From Alphaproteobacteria bacterium (GTDB lineage Bacteria > Pseudomonadota > Alphaproteobacteria > SHVP01): a DNA stretch of 64,000 nt. A program made the translations under genes and the position numbers. A model generated the notes under the pieces. It saw nothing but the letters and a program-made list of their open reading frames with translations, did not search any database and was not told where the DNA came from. The stretch spans positions 124,001-188,000 of the forward strand of contig JAVJOO010000001.1 of assembly GCA_040216735.1 (NCBI GenBank). Reading direction: 5' to 3'. Below are positions 18,449-27,573 of the stretch, piece after piece. The first letter of the stretch is position 1; the number at the start of each line of letters is the position of its first letter.

Positions 18449-18814
18449 ATGACCCGCGCGCCCGTCACACCGAGCCTCTACGTCCCCGACCTCGCCGCGA
18501 CACTGCGCTACTACACCGACACCCTCGGCTTCACCCAGTCGGCCGCCTTTGAAGAAGACGGCCAAATCTTCTGGGCCGAAGTGGCGCGCGGCGCCGCCCG
18601 CCTGTGGTTCTTCACTACCCCGCTCGACGGCCACCCCAAGCCGGCCTTGAGCGGCCTCATCTATGTCTTCGTCGACGATGTCGATGCCCTGGCGGCGCGC
18701 CTCAAGGGCCACGTCCCGTTCGAATGGGGCCCGGAGACTCAGCCCTACGGCCTGCGCGAACTGGGCATCAAGGACCTCAACGGCTACTACTTGGTCTTCG
18801 CTGCCGACGTTTAG
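18449..18814 (+). CDS. VOC family protein
   Basis: A 121-residue single-unit VOC protein: SLYVPDLAATLRYYTDTLGF at the start and YGLRELGIKDLNGYYLVF at the end, with an IFWAEVARG strand between. The ATG at 18449 lies just after the methyltransferase stop; the longer frame upstream overlaps that gene and is rejected. It is probably part of one operon from the M24 peptidase through the RidA-like gene. Confidence 0.85.
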   Translation: MTRAPVTPSLYVPDLAATLRYYTDTLGFTQSAAFEEDGQIFWAEVARGAARLWFFTTPLDGHPKPALSGLIYVFVDDVDALAARLKGHVPFEWGPETQPYGLRELGIKDLNGYYLVFAADV

Positions 18815-18851
18815 CGTCCGTGCACCACGCCCACCAAAACGGAGCACCGCC

Positions 18852-19313
18852 ATGACCGCCGAACAACGCCTCAAGGAACTCGGTCTCGACCTGCCGCCGC
18901 CGTTCCGCGACGAAGCCAACCGCGTGCGCGCGCTGCGCTCGGGCAACCACATCTATATGAGCGGCCATGGCCCCTTAGGCGAAGGCAACGTCCCGCTGGT
19001 CGCCGGCAAACTCGGGCGTGAACTCACCATCGCCCAGGGCTATGACGCGGCGCGTCTGACCGGCCTGTGTTGCCTGTCCACGCTGCGCAACCACCTCGGC
19101 ACGCTCGACCCGGTGACGCGCGTGGTCCGCGTCGTCGGGTTCATCTATTGCGCACCTGGGTTCAACACCCCATCCGACGTATTGCACGGTTTTTCCGACC
19201 TGATGGTCGACATCTTCGGCGACCAAGGCCGCCACGTCCGCTCCGCCATCGGCGTCGCCGAGCTCTACGCCGACATTCCCATCGAAGTCGAAGCCCTGTT
19301 CGAAGTCGCCTGA
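18852..19313 (+). CDS. RidA/YjgF-like protein
   Basis: A 153-residue member of the RidA superfamily, slightly longer than canonical RidA. Typical segments are SGNHIYMSGHGPL near residue 30, GYDAARLTGLCCLSTLR near residue 67 and RSAIGVAELYADIPIEVEALFEV at the end. Classical RidA deaminates reactive enamine/imine intermediates. The arginine before the AIGVAEL segment corresponds in position to the conserved RidA arginine, but this subgroup is not well characterised and deaminase activity is not assured. Confidence 0.85.
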   Translation: MTAEQRLKELGLDLPPPFRDEANRVRALRSGNHIYMSGHGPLGEGNVPLVAGKLGRELTIAQGYDAARLTGLCCLSTLRNHLGTLDPVTRVVRVVGFIYCAPGFNTPSDVLHGFSDLMVDIFGDQGRHVRSAIGVAELYADIPIEVEALFEVA

Positions 19314-19326
19314 CGGCGGCAAATTT

Positions 19327-20517
19327 TCATCCGGCAATCCCGCGCCGCGACTGCACCAGGAGGTACGCCCCTGTCACCGCGAACACGACCGCGCCGACAC
19401 CGGCAATCACCGCAAACGGCGCGTTCGGCGACAGCGTCACGAACAGCCACCCCGCCAACAACGGCCCGCCCGCCGTCGCCGCCGAAGACAACGTACCCTG
19501 CACGCCCAACGCTTCGCCGCGCCGGTCGGCGCCGGCGTTGATCGAGGTCATCGTCTGCGCCGCCGTCCGGCCCAGCCCATTGCCGAACGCCGCAACGACA
19601 AGCAGCAGATAGAGCGGCACAACGCCATCCACGAAGACCAACCCGCCAAACGCCACAACCACGGCGCCCTGGGTCAGAGTCAGCAAGCCGACGGTACCGA
19701 ACGTGCGCGCCAACCAACCCGAGGCAAGCTTCCAAGCCATGACGAGCGCCGCCATGGCCGTAATCGCGTAGGAGGTTTCGGCCACGCCCCAACCGAATCT
19801 CGCCAGCGCCCACAGCGCGAAGATCGCGCTCGTGCTGTTGGAAGCGAACGACACCATGGTTGCGCCCAACATCGGCACCGACAGACGCGGATGAAGGTAC
19901 GCCCGCGCGCGCTGACCGAAACTTTGCCGGTCATGCGCCTTGGCCGCGTCGCGGGCCTGGCGGCTACGGCTTTCAGGCAAAACAAAAATCACCGCAACCG
20001 CCAGCACAACGAATACAGAAGACGTAAAAAAGAACGGCGGGAAGAAACTTGGTGCGTCGGTAAAGGCGGTGGTCAGGATACCGCCCAGGACCGGCCCCAC
20101 GATGAACCCGGCGGTGGTCCCGACCCCCAATCGTCCCATCGCCCCGGCGCGCTGTTCTTCGCTCGTTACGTCGGCCATCGCGGCGAACAACGCCGGTACG
20201 CTGCCGACGAAAAACCCCTCAAGGGCCCGCGCCGCGTACACCTCGGTCAACGAGCCCGCGAACGCCAGCCACAGAAACGCCGCGCTTTGCCCCAGCAACG
20301 ACACGACGATAATCGGTTTGCGTCCGACAAGGTCGCTCAGGCGTCCCCACAGGATGCTCGAAAACATCGCCACACCGGCGGCAATCGCAAACGCCAATGT
20401 TGCTCCGAACGCGCTGGCGCCATAGGCCGCTGCGTAATGCGGCAGCACCGGGATCACGATCGACAGGCCGACGAAGCCGGAAAACCCGATCAGGACGATG
20501 ACGGCTTGTGCGTACAT
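19327..20517 (-). CDS. MFS transporter
   Basis: A 396-residue major facilitator with about twelve hydrophobic segments and a clear A-motif (LWGRLSDLVGRKPIIV near residue 65). An ARALEGFFVGSVPALFAAMADV helix and the TAGFIVGPVLGG motif (motif C-like) point to a drug:proton antiporter of the DHA1 type. The ATG at 20517 is preferred; the frame to 20562 adds only arginines and lysines. It is divergent from the ATP-grasp gene. Confidence 0.85.
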   Translation of the reverse strand: MYAQAVIVLIGFSGFVGLSIVIPVLPHYAAAYGASAFGATLAFAIAAGVAMFSSILWGRLSDLVGRKPIIVVSLLGQSAAFLWLAFAGSLTEVYAARALEGFFVGSVPALFAAMADVTSEEQRAGAMGRLGVGTTAGFIVGPVLGGILTTAFTDAPSFFPPFFFTSSVFVVLAVAVIFVLPESRSRQARDAAKAHDRQSFGQRARAYLHPRLSVPMLGATMVSFASNSTSAIFALWALARFGWGVAETSYAITAMAALVMAWKLASGWLARTFGTVGLLTLTQGAVVVAFGGLVFVDGVVPLYLLLVVAAFGNGLGRTAAQTMTSINAGADRRGEALGVQGTLSSAATAGGPLLAGWLFVTLSPNAPFAVIAGVGAVVFAVTGAYLLVQSRRGIAG

Positions 20518-20600
20518 GCGGTCCTTCCGTTTGCGGCGCAGCGACCGACGCCACGCGCGCACCCTAGCCGGGGCTCGCCGGGCGCGCTAGAACCGCGGCC

Positions 20601-21482
20601 ATGCTGCGGTGCGCGTTTCTCTCGATGGACAGTCTTGCGGGGTACGAGACCTCGGACCCGCTCCTGGTCGCGCCGATGGCGGCCGCCGGCTGGCAGGTCG
20701 AGACCGTGTCCTGGCGCGATCCAAGCGCCGATTGGAACCGGTTCGACGCCGTCGTCGTGCGCACGCCGTGGGATTACCAGGACGATCTCGCCGGGTTCGC
20801 CGCCACGCTCGACGTCATCGCGGCTTCGCGCGCCCGCCTTGCCAACGACCGCGCGCTAATGGGCTGGAACCTCGACAAGCGCTACCTGCGCGACCTTGCC
20901 GCCCGCGGCGTCGCGACGGTGCCGACGCACTGGGCCGACACCTTCGATGCGGCGAACGTCGCGGACACCTACGCCGCCTTCAACACCGGCGAGATCGTGA
21001 TCAAACCCACCGTCGCGGCCGGCGCGCGCGACACCTTCCGCCTCACCCCTGCCGCGCTGGAAGCTGCGCTGCCAACGCTGATGCGCCTCTTCGCGGACCG
21101 GCCCCACATGATCCAACCCTTCGCCCCCGACATCCTCACCGAGGGCGAGTTTTCCTTGTTCTATTTCGGCGGCCGCTACAGCCACGCCATCCGTAAAATC
21201 CCCAAACCGGGCGACTTCCGCGTCCAAGAAGAACACGGCGGCATCCTCAGCGCCCTCACGCCGGACCCCGCCCTACGCGCCGCCGCCGACACCGCGATGA
21301 ACGCGCTCGACGCGCCGCCGCTCTACGCCCGCGTCGATCTCGTCCGCTGGCGCACCAATCCGGTCCTGATCGAATTCGAACTGGTCGAACCCTCGCTCTA
21401 CCTCGACCACGACCCGCGCGCCCCGCAACGCTTCGTCGACGCGTTCCTCGACTGGTACAAAACCCAACCCCCGTCATCCTGA
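20601..21482 (+). CDS. ATP-grasp enzyme (DcsG/glutathione-synthetase-like)
   Basis: A 293-residue ATP-grasp protein resembling the ligase group that includes DcsG of cycloserine biosynthesis. Landmarks: VVVRTPWDYQDDLAGF near residue 50, the DKRYLRDLAARGVATVPTHW lid region near residue 95, GEIVIKPTVAAGARDTF with the ATP-binding lysine near residue 135, and the metal-binding acidic end YARVDLVRW..LIEFELVEPSLYL. It should join a carboxylate to an amine using ATP; substrates unknown. The last four codons and the stop fall within a repeat element. Confidence 0.8.
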   Translation: MLRCAFLSMDSLAGYETSDPLLVAPMAAAGWQVETVSWRDPSADWNRFDAVVVRTPWDYQDDLAGFAATLDVIAASRARLANDRALMGWNLDKRYLRDLAARGVATVPTHWADTFDAANVADTYAAFNTGEIVIKPTVAAGARDTFRLTPAALEAALPTLMRLFADRPHMIQPFAPDILTEGEFSLFYFGGRYSHAIRKIPKPGDFRVQEEHGGILSALTPDPALRAAADTAMNALDAPPLYARVDLVRWRTNPVLIEFELVEPSLYLDHDPRAPQRFVDAFLDWYKTQPPSS

Positions 21483-21582
21483 GCCACGGGCAACGCCCGC
21501 GAGTCGAAGGGCCTCGTCATCCTGAGCCGCGCGCCACGCTCATCCTGAGGAGGGCCAAAGGCCCGTCCCGAAGGACGAAGGG
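21473..21582. repeat. Dispersed intergenic repeat cluster (three TCATCCTGAG copies)
   Basis: The decamer TCATCCTGAG occurs at 21474-21483, 21517-21526 and 21540-21549, each followed by GC-rich imperfect palindromes (for example GGGCCAAAGGCCC at 21552-21564), and the cluster ends with a CGAAGGACGA segment. Repeats with this TCATCCTGAG...GAAGGA plan are widespread between genes in alphaproteobacterial genomes. The first copy supplies the stop codon of the ATP-grasp gene, and the last one runs up to the stop of the LLM gene. It may act as a bidirectional terminator. Confidence 0.65.
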
Positions 21583-22668
21583 CTAGAAAGGCTCGAAATC
21601 CTTCAACGCCGGCATCACCTGTTCGCCGAACAGGCGGATCGAGCGCATCAGGTCGTCCTCCGGCAGATCGGCGAAATTGAACTCGCCCATGAAGCAGTTG
21701 AACACGCCCTCGCGCGCCGCGCGCATCAGCTTTTCCGTCACCGTTTGCGGCGAACCGATGAACACCAGGTCGTTGTCATGGAGATAGGCGGGATTGAACA
21801 GGTTGGCGCGGATCTCGGCGCCGCGGCCCTCGGCGCGCTCGACCGCTTGGGCCACGAACGCGGCCTTACGTTCCTCGAGCGTCGCCGCTGTCTCGGAAAA
21901 CGACAAGAACCCCTCGTAGGCGCGGCCCGAGCGCTCGAAGGCCACCTCCATCGCCTTGTCGTCGCTTTCGTCGACATAGACCACGGTCGAATAGGCGATT
22001 TGCGGCTTGCGCCCCCAGTCGTACTTGGCCCACTCGGCAATGAAGTCGCGGTAGCGCGGCGCCGCGTCTTCGCGCGGATAGACCAAGAAATAACCGGTGT
22101 TGAGCCCGTTGGCGGCACAGAAGTTCAGCGTCTCGGGATCGCGGCTTTGCATCCACAGCGGCGGGTGCGGCCGTTGCGCCGGCATCACCGCAAGGCGCGC
22201 CTTGGTCGTCTGGTGATGCACGCCGTCGAACGAGAACGGCTGATCGCCGAACGCCGCCCGCAGGTAATCGACATATTCCAGGGTCGGCGCCTTGCGCGCG
22301 TCGTACGCAAGCCCGAACGGCTCGAAATAGATCGGGTTGATCCCCGGCACCAACCCGACCTCGAGCCGCCCGCCCAGCATTTGGTCGAGCGTCGCGATCT
22401 CTTCGGCCAGCCGGAGCGAGCCGTACAGCGGCACGATATAGCCCATCGGCCCGAGCCGGATATTCTTGGTCCGCACGCCGGCACCCGCCGTGAACAGGCT
22501 CGGCGCCGACATCCAGCTTTCGTCGGGCCGAAAGTGATGCTCGACGCAAAACGCATAGTCGTAACCCAGCGCGTCGCACAACTCGATCTCGCGCCACAGT
22601 TGTTCGTAGCGCGCATGCGGGCCCATCCCGGGCTTCCCCCAGACGTGCGAGAAGTGGGCAAGTTTCAT
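21583..22668 (-). CDS. LLM class flavin-dependent oxidoreductase
   Basis: A 361-residue luciferase-like TIM-barrel monooxygenase or reductase. It shows CVEHHFRPDESWMSAP near residue 42, the NIRLGPMGYIVPLY strand and GSLRLAEEIATLDQMLGGRLEVGLVPG around residue 85-105, all close to the family pattern. The flavin is probably FMN or F420. The gene is followed at its 5' side by the polyphosphate kinase gene; they are on the same strand with a 64-base gap. Substrate unknown. Confidence 0.87.
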   Translation of the reverse strand: MKLAHFSHVWGKPGMGPHARYEQLWREIELCDALGYDYAFCVEHHFRPDESWMSAPSLFTAGAGVRTKNIRLGPMGYIVPLYGSLRLAEEIATLDQMLGGRLEVGLVPGINPIYFEPFGLAYDARKAPTLEYVDYLRAAFGDQPFSFDGVHHQTTKARLAVMPAQRPHPPLWMQSRDPETLNFCAANGLNTGYFLVYPREDAAPRYRDFIAEWAKYDWGRKPQIAYSTVVYVDESDDKAMEVAFERSGRAYEGFLSFSETAATLEERKAAFVAQAVERAEGRGAEIRANLFNPAYLHDNDLVFIGSPQTVTEKLMRAAREGVFNCFMGEFNFADLPEDDLMRSIRLFGEQVMPALKDFEPF

Positions 22669-22732
22669 GGTCTGGCTCCGCGCATGGGGGATCGATCATC
22701 CGTCTTAACCGCCACCGCACGGCGCGGCAACC

Positions 22733-24229
22733 TCACGCCTGCACGTCCAACCGCGCCTCGATCGCCTTGACCAGGGTCTTGAGCACCTTGACCCTGGCGA
22801 AACGTTTGTCGTTGGCTTCGACCAGCGTCCAGGGTGCCGCCGCGGTCGAGGTCCGCGCCACCATGTCGTTCACCGCCGTTTCGTAGGCGTCCCATTTTTC
22901 GCGGTTGCGCCAATCTTCCTCGGTGATCTTGAAGCGTTTGTGCGGGGTGGCTTCGCGGGCGCGGAAGCGTTTGAGCTGTTCGTCCCGGTCGATGGCCAGC
23001 CAGAACTTGGCCACCACCAAACCGTGGTCCGCCAGCGCCGCTTCGAAGTCGTTGATCTCGCCGTAAGCACGCTGCCAATCGGGCGGCGCGGCGAAGCCCT
23101 CGACCCGTTCGACCAGAACGCGGCCGTACCACGAGCGATCGAAGATCGTCACGAAGCCGTGGCGCGGTACGTGCCGCCAGAACCGCCACAAATAGGGTTG
23201 CGCCCGTTCGTCCTCGCTGGGCGAGGCGATCGAAACGGTGCGGTAGTAACGCGCATCGAGTGCGCCCGTGACCCGGCGGATCGCGCCGCCCTTGCCCGCG
23301 GCATCGTTGCCCTCGAAGACGCATACCGCCGCCGAGCGTTTGAAGCGCGGATCGCGCGACAGCACGTTGAGGCGCCCCTGCCATTTCTCCAGGTCGTGCG
23401 CGTAGGTTTTCTTGGCCAAGGATTGATCGAGATCGAGACTGCCCAGGACATCGGCGGTGTCGGGCCACACGGTCGCTTTCCGGGGCACCTTCGACCGAGT
23501 CGGTGGCCGGTCGAGCCGGGCGCGCAGCGCCTCCAGAATCTGATCGCCGCCGCACAGCGCCCGCAGGTTTGCATCCGCGCCCGGCACGACCCGCCACGGT
23601 GCCACGCCCGAGGTCTGGCGCAGGAACGGTTCGGCCACCGCGACGAAATCGTCGTAGGCGCGAAAATGCGCGGCGTCCTCGGCACTCACCCGCCAGCGCG
23701 TCTTCGGGTCTTTCTTCAACGCCGCCATCCGCGCCTTTTGCTGCGCCTTGGACAGATGAAACCAGAACTTGAGCAGCAACAGACCTTCGTCGGCCAGCAT
23801 CGACTCGAAGCGTTGGATCTCGTCGGTCTTCTTGGCGAAGGCATCGGCGCCCACAGTCCCGGCGACGCGGCCCAGAATCGGATCGGTGTGCCAGGCACCG
23901 AAGAACACGCCGATCGTGCCCTTGGCGGGCAGCGCGCGCCAGAACCGCCACATCGGCGGGTGCGCGCGTTCCTCCTCGCCGGGCGGCGGAAACCCCGACA
24001 CGGCGATATGCCGGGGGTCCATCCACTCGTTGAGCAAATTGACCGTTTCGCCCTTGCCCGCACCGTCGACCCCGGCAATTAGGATCAACGCGGCAAATCG
24101 CTTTTCGCGCAGCAAATCGTGTTGCGCCTCAAGCAAGGCCTCGCGCAGTTCGGCGGCCCGGCGCTTGTAAACAGCCTTGGTCACCGCGCCAGCATTCTCG
24201 GCCGCCGCGAAGAGCGTTTCGCCTGTCAT
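22733..24229 (-). CDS. pap: Polyphosphate kinase 2, two-domain (polyphosphate:AMP phosphotransferase type)
   Basis: A 498-residue protein with two PPK2 domains in tandem, the arrangement of class II PPK2 enzymes (Pap), which phosphorylate AMP to ADP with polyphosphate. Each half keeps its P-loop: GVDGAGKGE with K59 and GNDAAGKGG with K313. The lid-like RSWYGRVLVERVEGF segment is present in the second domain; the first domain shows GAWHTDPI at that place, consistent with a non-catalytic N-terminal domain as in known two-domain enzymes. It is a single gene, flanked by a HicA-like gene upstream. Confidence 0.88.
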   Translation of the reverse strand: MTGETLFAAAENAGAVTKAVYKRRAAELREALLEAQHDLLREKRFAALILIAGVDGAGKGETVNLLNEWMDPRHIAVSGFPPPGEEERAHPPMWRFWRALPAKGTIGVFFGAWHTDPILGRVAGTVGADAFAKKTDEIQRFESMLADEGLLLLKFWFHLSKAQQKARMAALKKDPKTRWRVSAEDAAHFRAYDDFVAVAEPFLRQTSGVAPWRVVPGADANLRALCGGDQILEALRARLDRPPTRSKVPRKATVWPDTADVLGSLDLDQSLAKKTYAHDLEKWQGRLNVLSRDPRFKRSAAVCVFEGNDAAGKGGAIRRVTGALDARYYRTVSIASPSEDERAQPYLWRFWRHVPRHGFVTIFDRSWYGRVLVERVEGFAAPPDWQRAYGEINDFEAALADHGLVVAKFWLAIDRDEQLKRFRAREATPHKRFKITEEDWRNREKWDAYETAVNDMVARTSTAAAPWTLVEANDKRFARVKVLKTLVKAIEARLDVQA

Positions 24230-24276
24230 GGGGCAACTCTAACAGGGTTTGCGGCGCCCGCCGCTGGGCCGCGCCT

Positions 24277-24540
24277 CTACACCGGATATTCGGCCGGATC
24301 GATGCCGCAGTCGGTGAGGAACTTCTTGATCTGGATTACTTCTTCCTTGGGCAGGTCGTGATTGACATGGCTGAACGCCACCGAATGCCCATTCAACGCT
24401 ACGCCGATCCGGTTGCCCTTCTTGTTGTCGATTTCCGCGCCCAATTCCTCAAGCACATGGACGACCGCCTGGTAGTTGATATTGGCGCTAATGGGGTGCG
24501 CGAACAGCGCATGCAGCGTCTTGCGATGTTTATGGTTCAT
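24277..24540 (-). CDS. HicA-like toxin-fold protein, without a HicB partner
   Basis: An 87-residue protein matching the HicA-type double-stranded-RNA-binding fold: NYQAVVHVLEELGAEIDNKKGNRI, then VALNGHSVAFSHVNHD and IKKFLTDCGI. HicA toxins use a histidine in the GxSH-type loop; here histidines lie in GHSVAFSHVNH. No hicB gene is found on either side, so this may be an orphan chromosomal copy that works as something other than a toxin. Confidence 0.75.
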   Translation of the reverse strand: MNHKHRKTLHALFAHPISANINYQAVVHVLEELGAEIDNKKGNRIGVALNGHSVAFSHVNHDLPKEEVIQIKKFLTDCGIDPAEYPV

Positions 24541-24752
24541 GCAGGCTCCTCTGGGTTACCGAACCCCCAAGATCGCACGCCCCAGCCCAAAGCGTGTTGC
24601 GCTGCGTCAACGCGGCAGACCCCGCGTCGAAAGAAATCCCTTTTCGGCGAGCCGCGCAACCGATCATTCCAAAACGGGGCCGTCGATCCCGCGCGCCGGC
24701 GGCGCGGGGCGGCCTAGGTGGAAAACCGGCGCCGCCCACGCGCCTTAGGCCG

Positions 24753-25847
24753 TTAGCCGGGCACCAAATTCACGTTCATCCGGGTGCCCGGGACCACCAC
24801 ACCGCCGCGATCCCCCACCTCGATACTCTCCTGACGGTCCAGGTAGATGGGATGGAGTTCGCGGCCGCGCGGCGCGCAGAGCCACAGCCGAAGGAGGTGA
24901 CGCTTGCGCTCCGGTTCGTCCGGCCAATCGGTGAACGCGGTCCGGTCGTGCAGCACTTGATAGTTCTGGATGAACTGCATGTCACCAGGTTCAAAATCCA
25001 TATTCAGATGGATATCGGGGTCTTCACAAAGTTCCTGAAACAAATCGAGGGCCTCGATTTGTTTCTCGGTAAGACGCGGCACGTCTTCGAAGCGCTGGGC
25101 GGAATCCAAATACGGTCGCGTAAAATGGGTTGTCAGCAGGCCCCGATGCCACGTGAATACCGGCATCCTGTACCAAGGCGGCTTGCCGTCCGGCACCTCG
25201 CCGCGGCGATCGATAAAGAATGGAAAAAAGAGTTCGCCGGCCAAATCCGGCCGCCGTTTGAGCATTTCGTTGTAGATCGTCACCGAACTCAGAATGCTGC
25301 TGGCGCCACCCTCCTTCGCCTTTTGCAGGCACAGCAGGGAAACAATATCCGTCGAATCGGCATGGTAATTCTGGCGCGCCGAGGTCTGATAGATCCGCGC
25401 GGTGGGATCGTCGACGGAACGGGAAAGATCAATGACGTGCCCCAGAAGGTCGCCGCGGGCATTCTGGGAACGCGCCGTGCCGAAGTAACTCCCGATACCC
25501 CAATACGCGCGCGCCGCGCGGTCGATGTCGTAGCGCTCCCGTGGCAATCCCCGCAGCAGAAAGAACCCCCGCCCGTCGAGCAACTCGTCGAGAAGACCCG
25601 CGAACTTCGGCGCCAAGGTCGGGAGCGGGAAGGTCCGTTGTGAAATATCCTTTATTTCCAGACGCGCGCTGGCATCGATGGCGGCATCGATTTCAGCGAT
25701 GTCGGCGGCGGAGAGTTTGAAAATCCACCGATCCGATTTCTTGAGGTCGCGCCCGTACCACGCGGAGGGCCCCTCGATGCGCCCTTTGGGAATCTCCATT
25801 GAGTCGACAAGCGTGTCGGTAACCGAGTCGATAAGCGTGTCAGCCAT
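24753..25847 (-). CDS. TauD/TfdA-type Fe(II)/2-oxoglutarate dioxygenase
   Basis: A 364-residue dioxygenase of the TauD/TfdA superfamily. The iron-binding H-x-D is visible as H162 and D164 (YHADSTD), the second histidine in QVLHDRTAF near residue 297 and the 2-oxoglutarate-binding arginine in the RHLLRLWL strand near residue 325. Substrates of this family are taurine, sulfonates, herbicides or other small acids; the neighbouring binding protein and GntR regulator suggest uptake and oxidation of one specific small molecule or peptide. The N-terminus has an imperfect repeat (TLIDSVTDTLVDS). Confidence 0.82.
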   Translation of the reverse strand: MADTLIDSVTDTLVDSMEIPKGRIEGPSAWYGRDLKKSDRWIFKLSAADIAEIDAAIDASARLEIKDISQRTFPLPTLAPKFAGLLDELLDGRGFFLLRGLPRERYDIDRAARAYWGIGSYFGTARSQNARGDLLGHVIDLSRSVDDPTARIYQTSARQNYHADSTDIVSLLCLQKAKEGGASSILSSVTIYNEMLKRRPDLAGELFFPFFIDRRGEVPDGKPPWYRMPVFTWHRGLLTTHFTRPYLDSAQRFEDVPRLTEKQIEALDLFQELCEDPDIHLNMDFEPGDMQFIQNYQVLHDRTAFTDWPDEPERKRHLLRLWLCAPRGRELHPIYLDRQESIEVGDRGGVVVPGTRMNVNLVPG

Positions 25848-25944
25848 TCGCCACTAACCTTTTATTCTTGTTGTGCCCAAATTGATCTCGAACGGGGCCG
25901 CAGGCGGTCCGGCCAACGCCGGACGCGCGATGCGGCCCCTTCGA

Positions 25945-27480
25945 TCACTGAGCGATGGAAATCTGATCGTAGTTGTACGATTTGCCGAGGTTCTTGAAGT
26001 CCCGGAGTCGCTTATTGACCCCGGTAATCTCGATTTGCTCGACGAGGTAGATGCTCGGCGCAAGATCGCGGATTTCGCCGGCGAGATCCCGGAGATACGC
26101 GCGGCGTTCGTTGGAATCGAAGATGGCATCGGCCGCTGCGATCTTGGGCACGATCTCTTCGACACAGAAGTAGGGCTTCGATTTGCAAAACTCGAAACCC
26201 ATGAACCGGGTTATGTCGTTGAACGGCGCCGAATTGTAGGGAATGCCCGCTGCCTGGCCGCCCCAAGTCCCGGTGATGAACTTCTGGATCCAATCGGCCT
26301 TAGTGATTTGGCGAACTTCCATTTCGATGCCGACCCCGGCGAGATCCTGTGCCGCCTTGAGGTAGACCTCTTGATCGGCCGCCGCCTCGTTGACGACAAC
26401 TTCGGCAACGAACTTAAAGCCGTTGGGATACCCGGCCTCGGTCAGGAGCGAGCGAGCCTTGGCCGGATCGAACGGATACGGTTTCAGGTTTGGATCGTAC
26501 CCAAAGGTATTGGGCGTCGCGCCTTGGCTTGCCGCCTGGGTCCGTCCCTCCAAAAGCCCCTCGGCCATCGCCTCTTTGTCGACGGCGTAGTTCAGGGCTT
26601 GCCGCACTCTTTTGTCCTTAAAGGGCTCGAACGCCGAGGCGCCTGCGTTAAAGAGCGGGATTGCCATCGCGTTGGTGGACGGAACGACGTCAATCGTGTG
26701 CCCGCCGCCTTCGATCGCCGCGAAGTTGTCGATCGAGACCGCAACGGCGATATCGATCTGATCGGAGAGCAGCGCCTGCACGCGGGTTGCACGTTCCGGC
26801 AGCGGTTGAACTTCCAGGCGCGAGACCTTGGGCGGACGCCACGAATCGGATCGTGCCTCGAAGACCACCAGTTCGGGCGTCCAACGGGCAACCTTGAAGG
26901 AACCGGTACCGATCGGCTGGCGCGCATAGGCTTGAACCCCCATTTCCTTCCAAGCCTTCGGCGCCACGAGCAGCATGCCGGAAATTCGCGAGGGCAGAAT
27001 GGCGTCCGGCCGCGCGCTAACGATATCGACCGTCATCGCATCGACCGCGCGCGCTTCGGTGACAGTCGGGATTTGCCGGGCAAACGTCATCGTCTTGCCC
27101 GCTTCGTCGTTCTTGAGAAAGTCGATGGCGGCGACAACCGTTTGCGCGTTCAGCGGCTCGCCGTTGTCGAAGGTGACGCCCGCGCGCAGCTTGAAGCGCC
27201 ACGTGTTTTGATCCAGCGACTGCCATTCCGTCGCCAACGCGGGCTGAGAACTGCCGTCCTCTTCGTCGACGACAGTGAGGGCGTCGTACATGGCCGTCCA
27301 GGTGTGCCAACTTGGAAACACACCCGCGGCGTAAGGATTACCATCGGGTGGCGGCAGGGCGACCGCGCCAACGCGCAACGTGCCCTCGGCATGGGCCACC
27401 CCGACAAGCGCCGTTGACACGGCAACGCCCACTACGATGCGTGCACAGCAACGCACGACTGGACCGACAATATTCTTCAC
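25945..27480 (-). CDS. ABC transporter substrate-binding protein, family 5 (peptide/nickel type)
   Basis: A 511-residue periplasmic binding protein with a Sec signal peptide (hydrophobic core near residue 15-25 ending VAHAEG). It shows the SBP_bac_5 signature near residue 75 (NTWRFKLRAGVTFDNGEPLNAQTVV) and the RQALNYAVDKEAM segment near residue 305. Members bind di- and oligopeptides, nickel or opines. No permease or ATPase genes adjoin it in the window. The gene lies between a TauD-type dioxygenase and a GntR regulator on one strand; they are probably one regulon. Confidence 0.88.
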   Translation of the reverse strand: MKNIVGPVVRCCARIVVGVAVSTALVGVAHAEGTLRVGAVALPPPDGNPYAAGVFPSWHTWTAMYDALTVVDEEDGSSQPALATEWQSLDQNTWRFKLRAGVTFDNGEPLNAQTVVAAIDFLKNDEAGKTMTFARQIPTVTEARAVDAMTVDIVSARPDAILPSRISGMLLVAPKAWKEMGVQAYARQPIGTGSFKVARWTPELVVFEARSDSWRPPKVSRLEVQPLPERATRVQALLSDQIDIAVAVSIDNFAAIEGGGHTIDVVPSTNAMAIPLFNAGASAFEPFKDKRVRQALNYAVDKEAMAEGLLEGRTQAASQGATPNTFGYDPNLKPYPFDPAKARSLLTEAGYPNGFKFVAEVVVNEAAADQEVYLKAAQDLAGVGIEMEVRQITKADWIQKFITGTWGGQAAGIPYNSAPFNDITRFMGFEFCKSKPYFCVEEIVPKIAAADAIFDSNERRAYLRDLAGEIRDLAPSIYLVEQIEITGVNKRLRDFKNLGKSYNYDQISIAQ

Positions 27481-27502
27481 GTTCTATTCCTCCCTTGTTT
27501 GA

Positions 27503-27519
27503 TCGGACCGACGGTCCGA
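27503..27519. promoter_or_regulatory. Perfect palindrome upstream of the binding protein gene
   Basis: TCGGACCG and CGGTCCGA flank a single A, giving 8-base arms. The site lies 23 bases upstream of the start codon at 27480 and after the gntR stop. It is a good candidate operator for the adjacent GntR regulator, though a terminator or attenuator of gntR cannot be excluded. Confidence 0.45.
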
Positions 27520-27573
27520 CGCTCGATGAACAACGACACGAAAAGCGTCTCCTAACCACACGTCGGCATGCAG

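Noticed and set aside
24277-24540. A complete HicAB toxin-antitoxin pair
   Set aside because: No HicB-like frame lies within several hundred bases on either strand.
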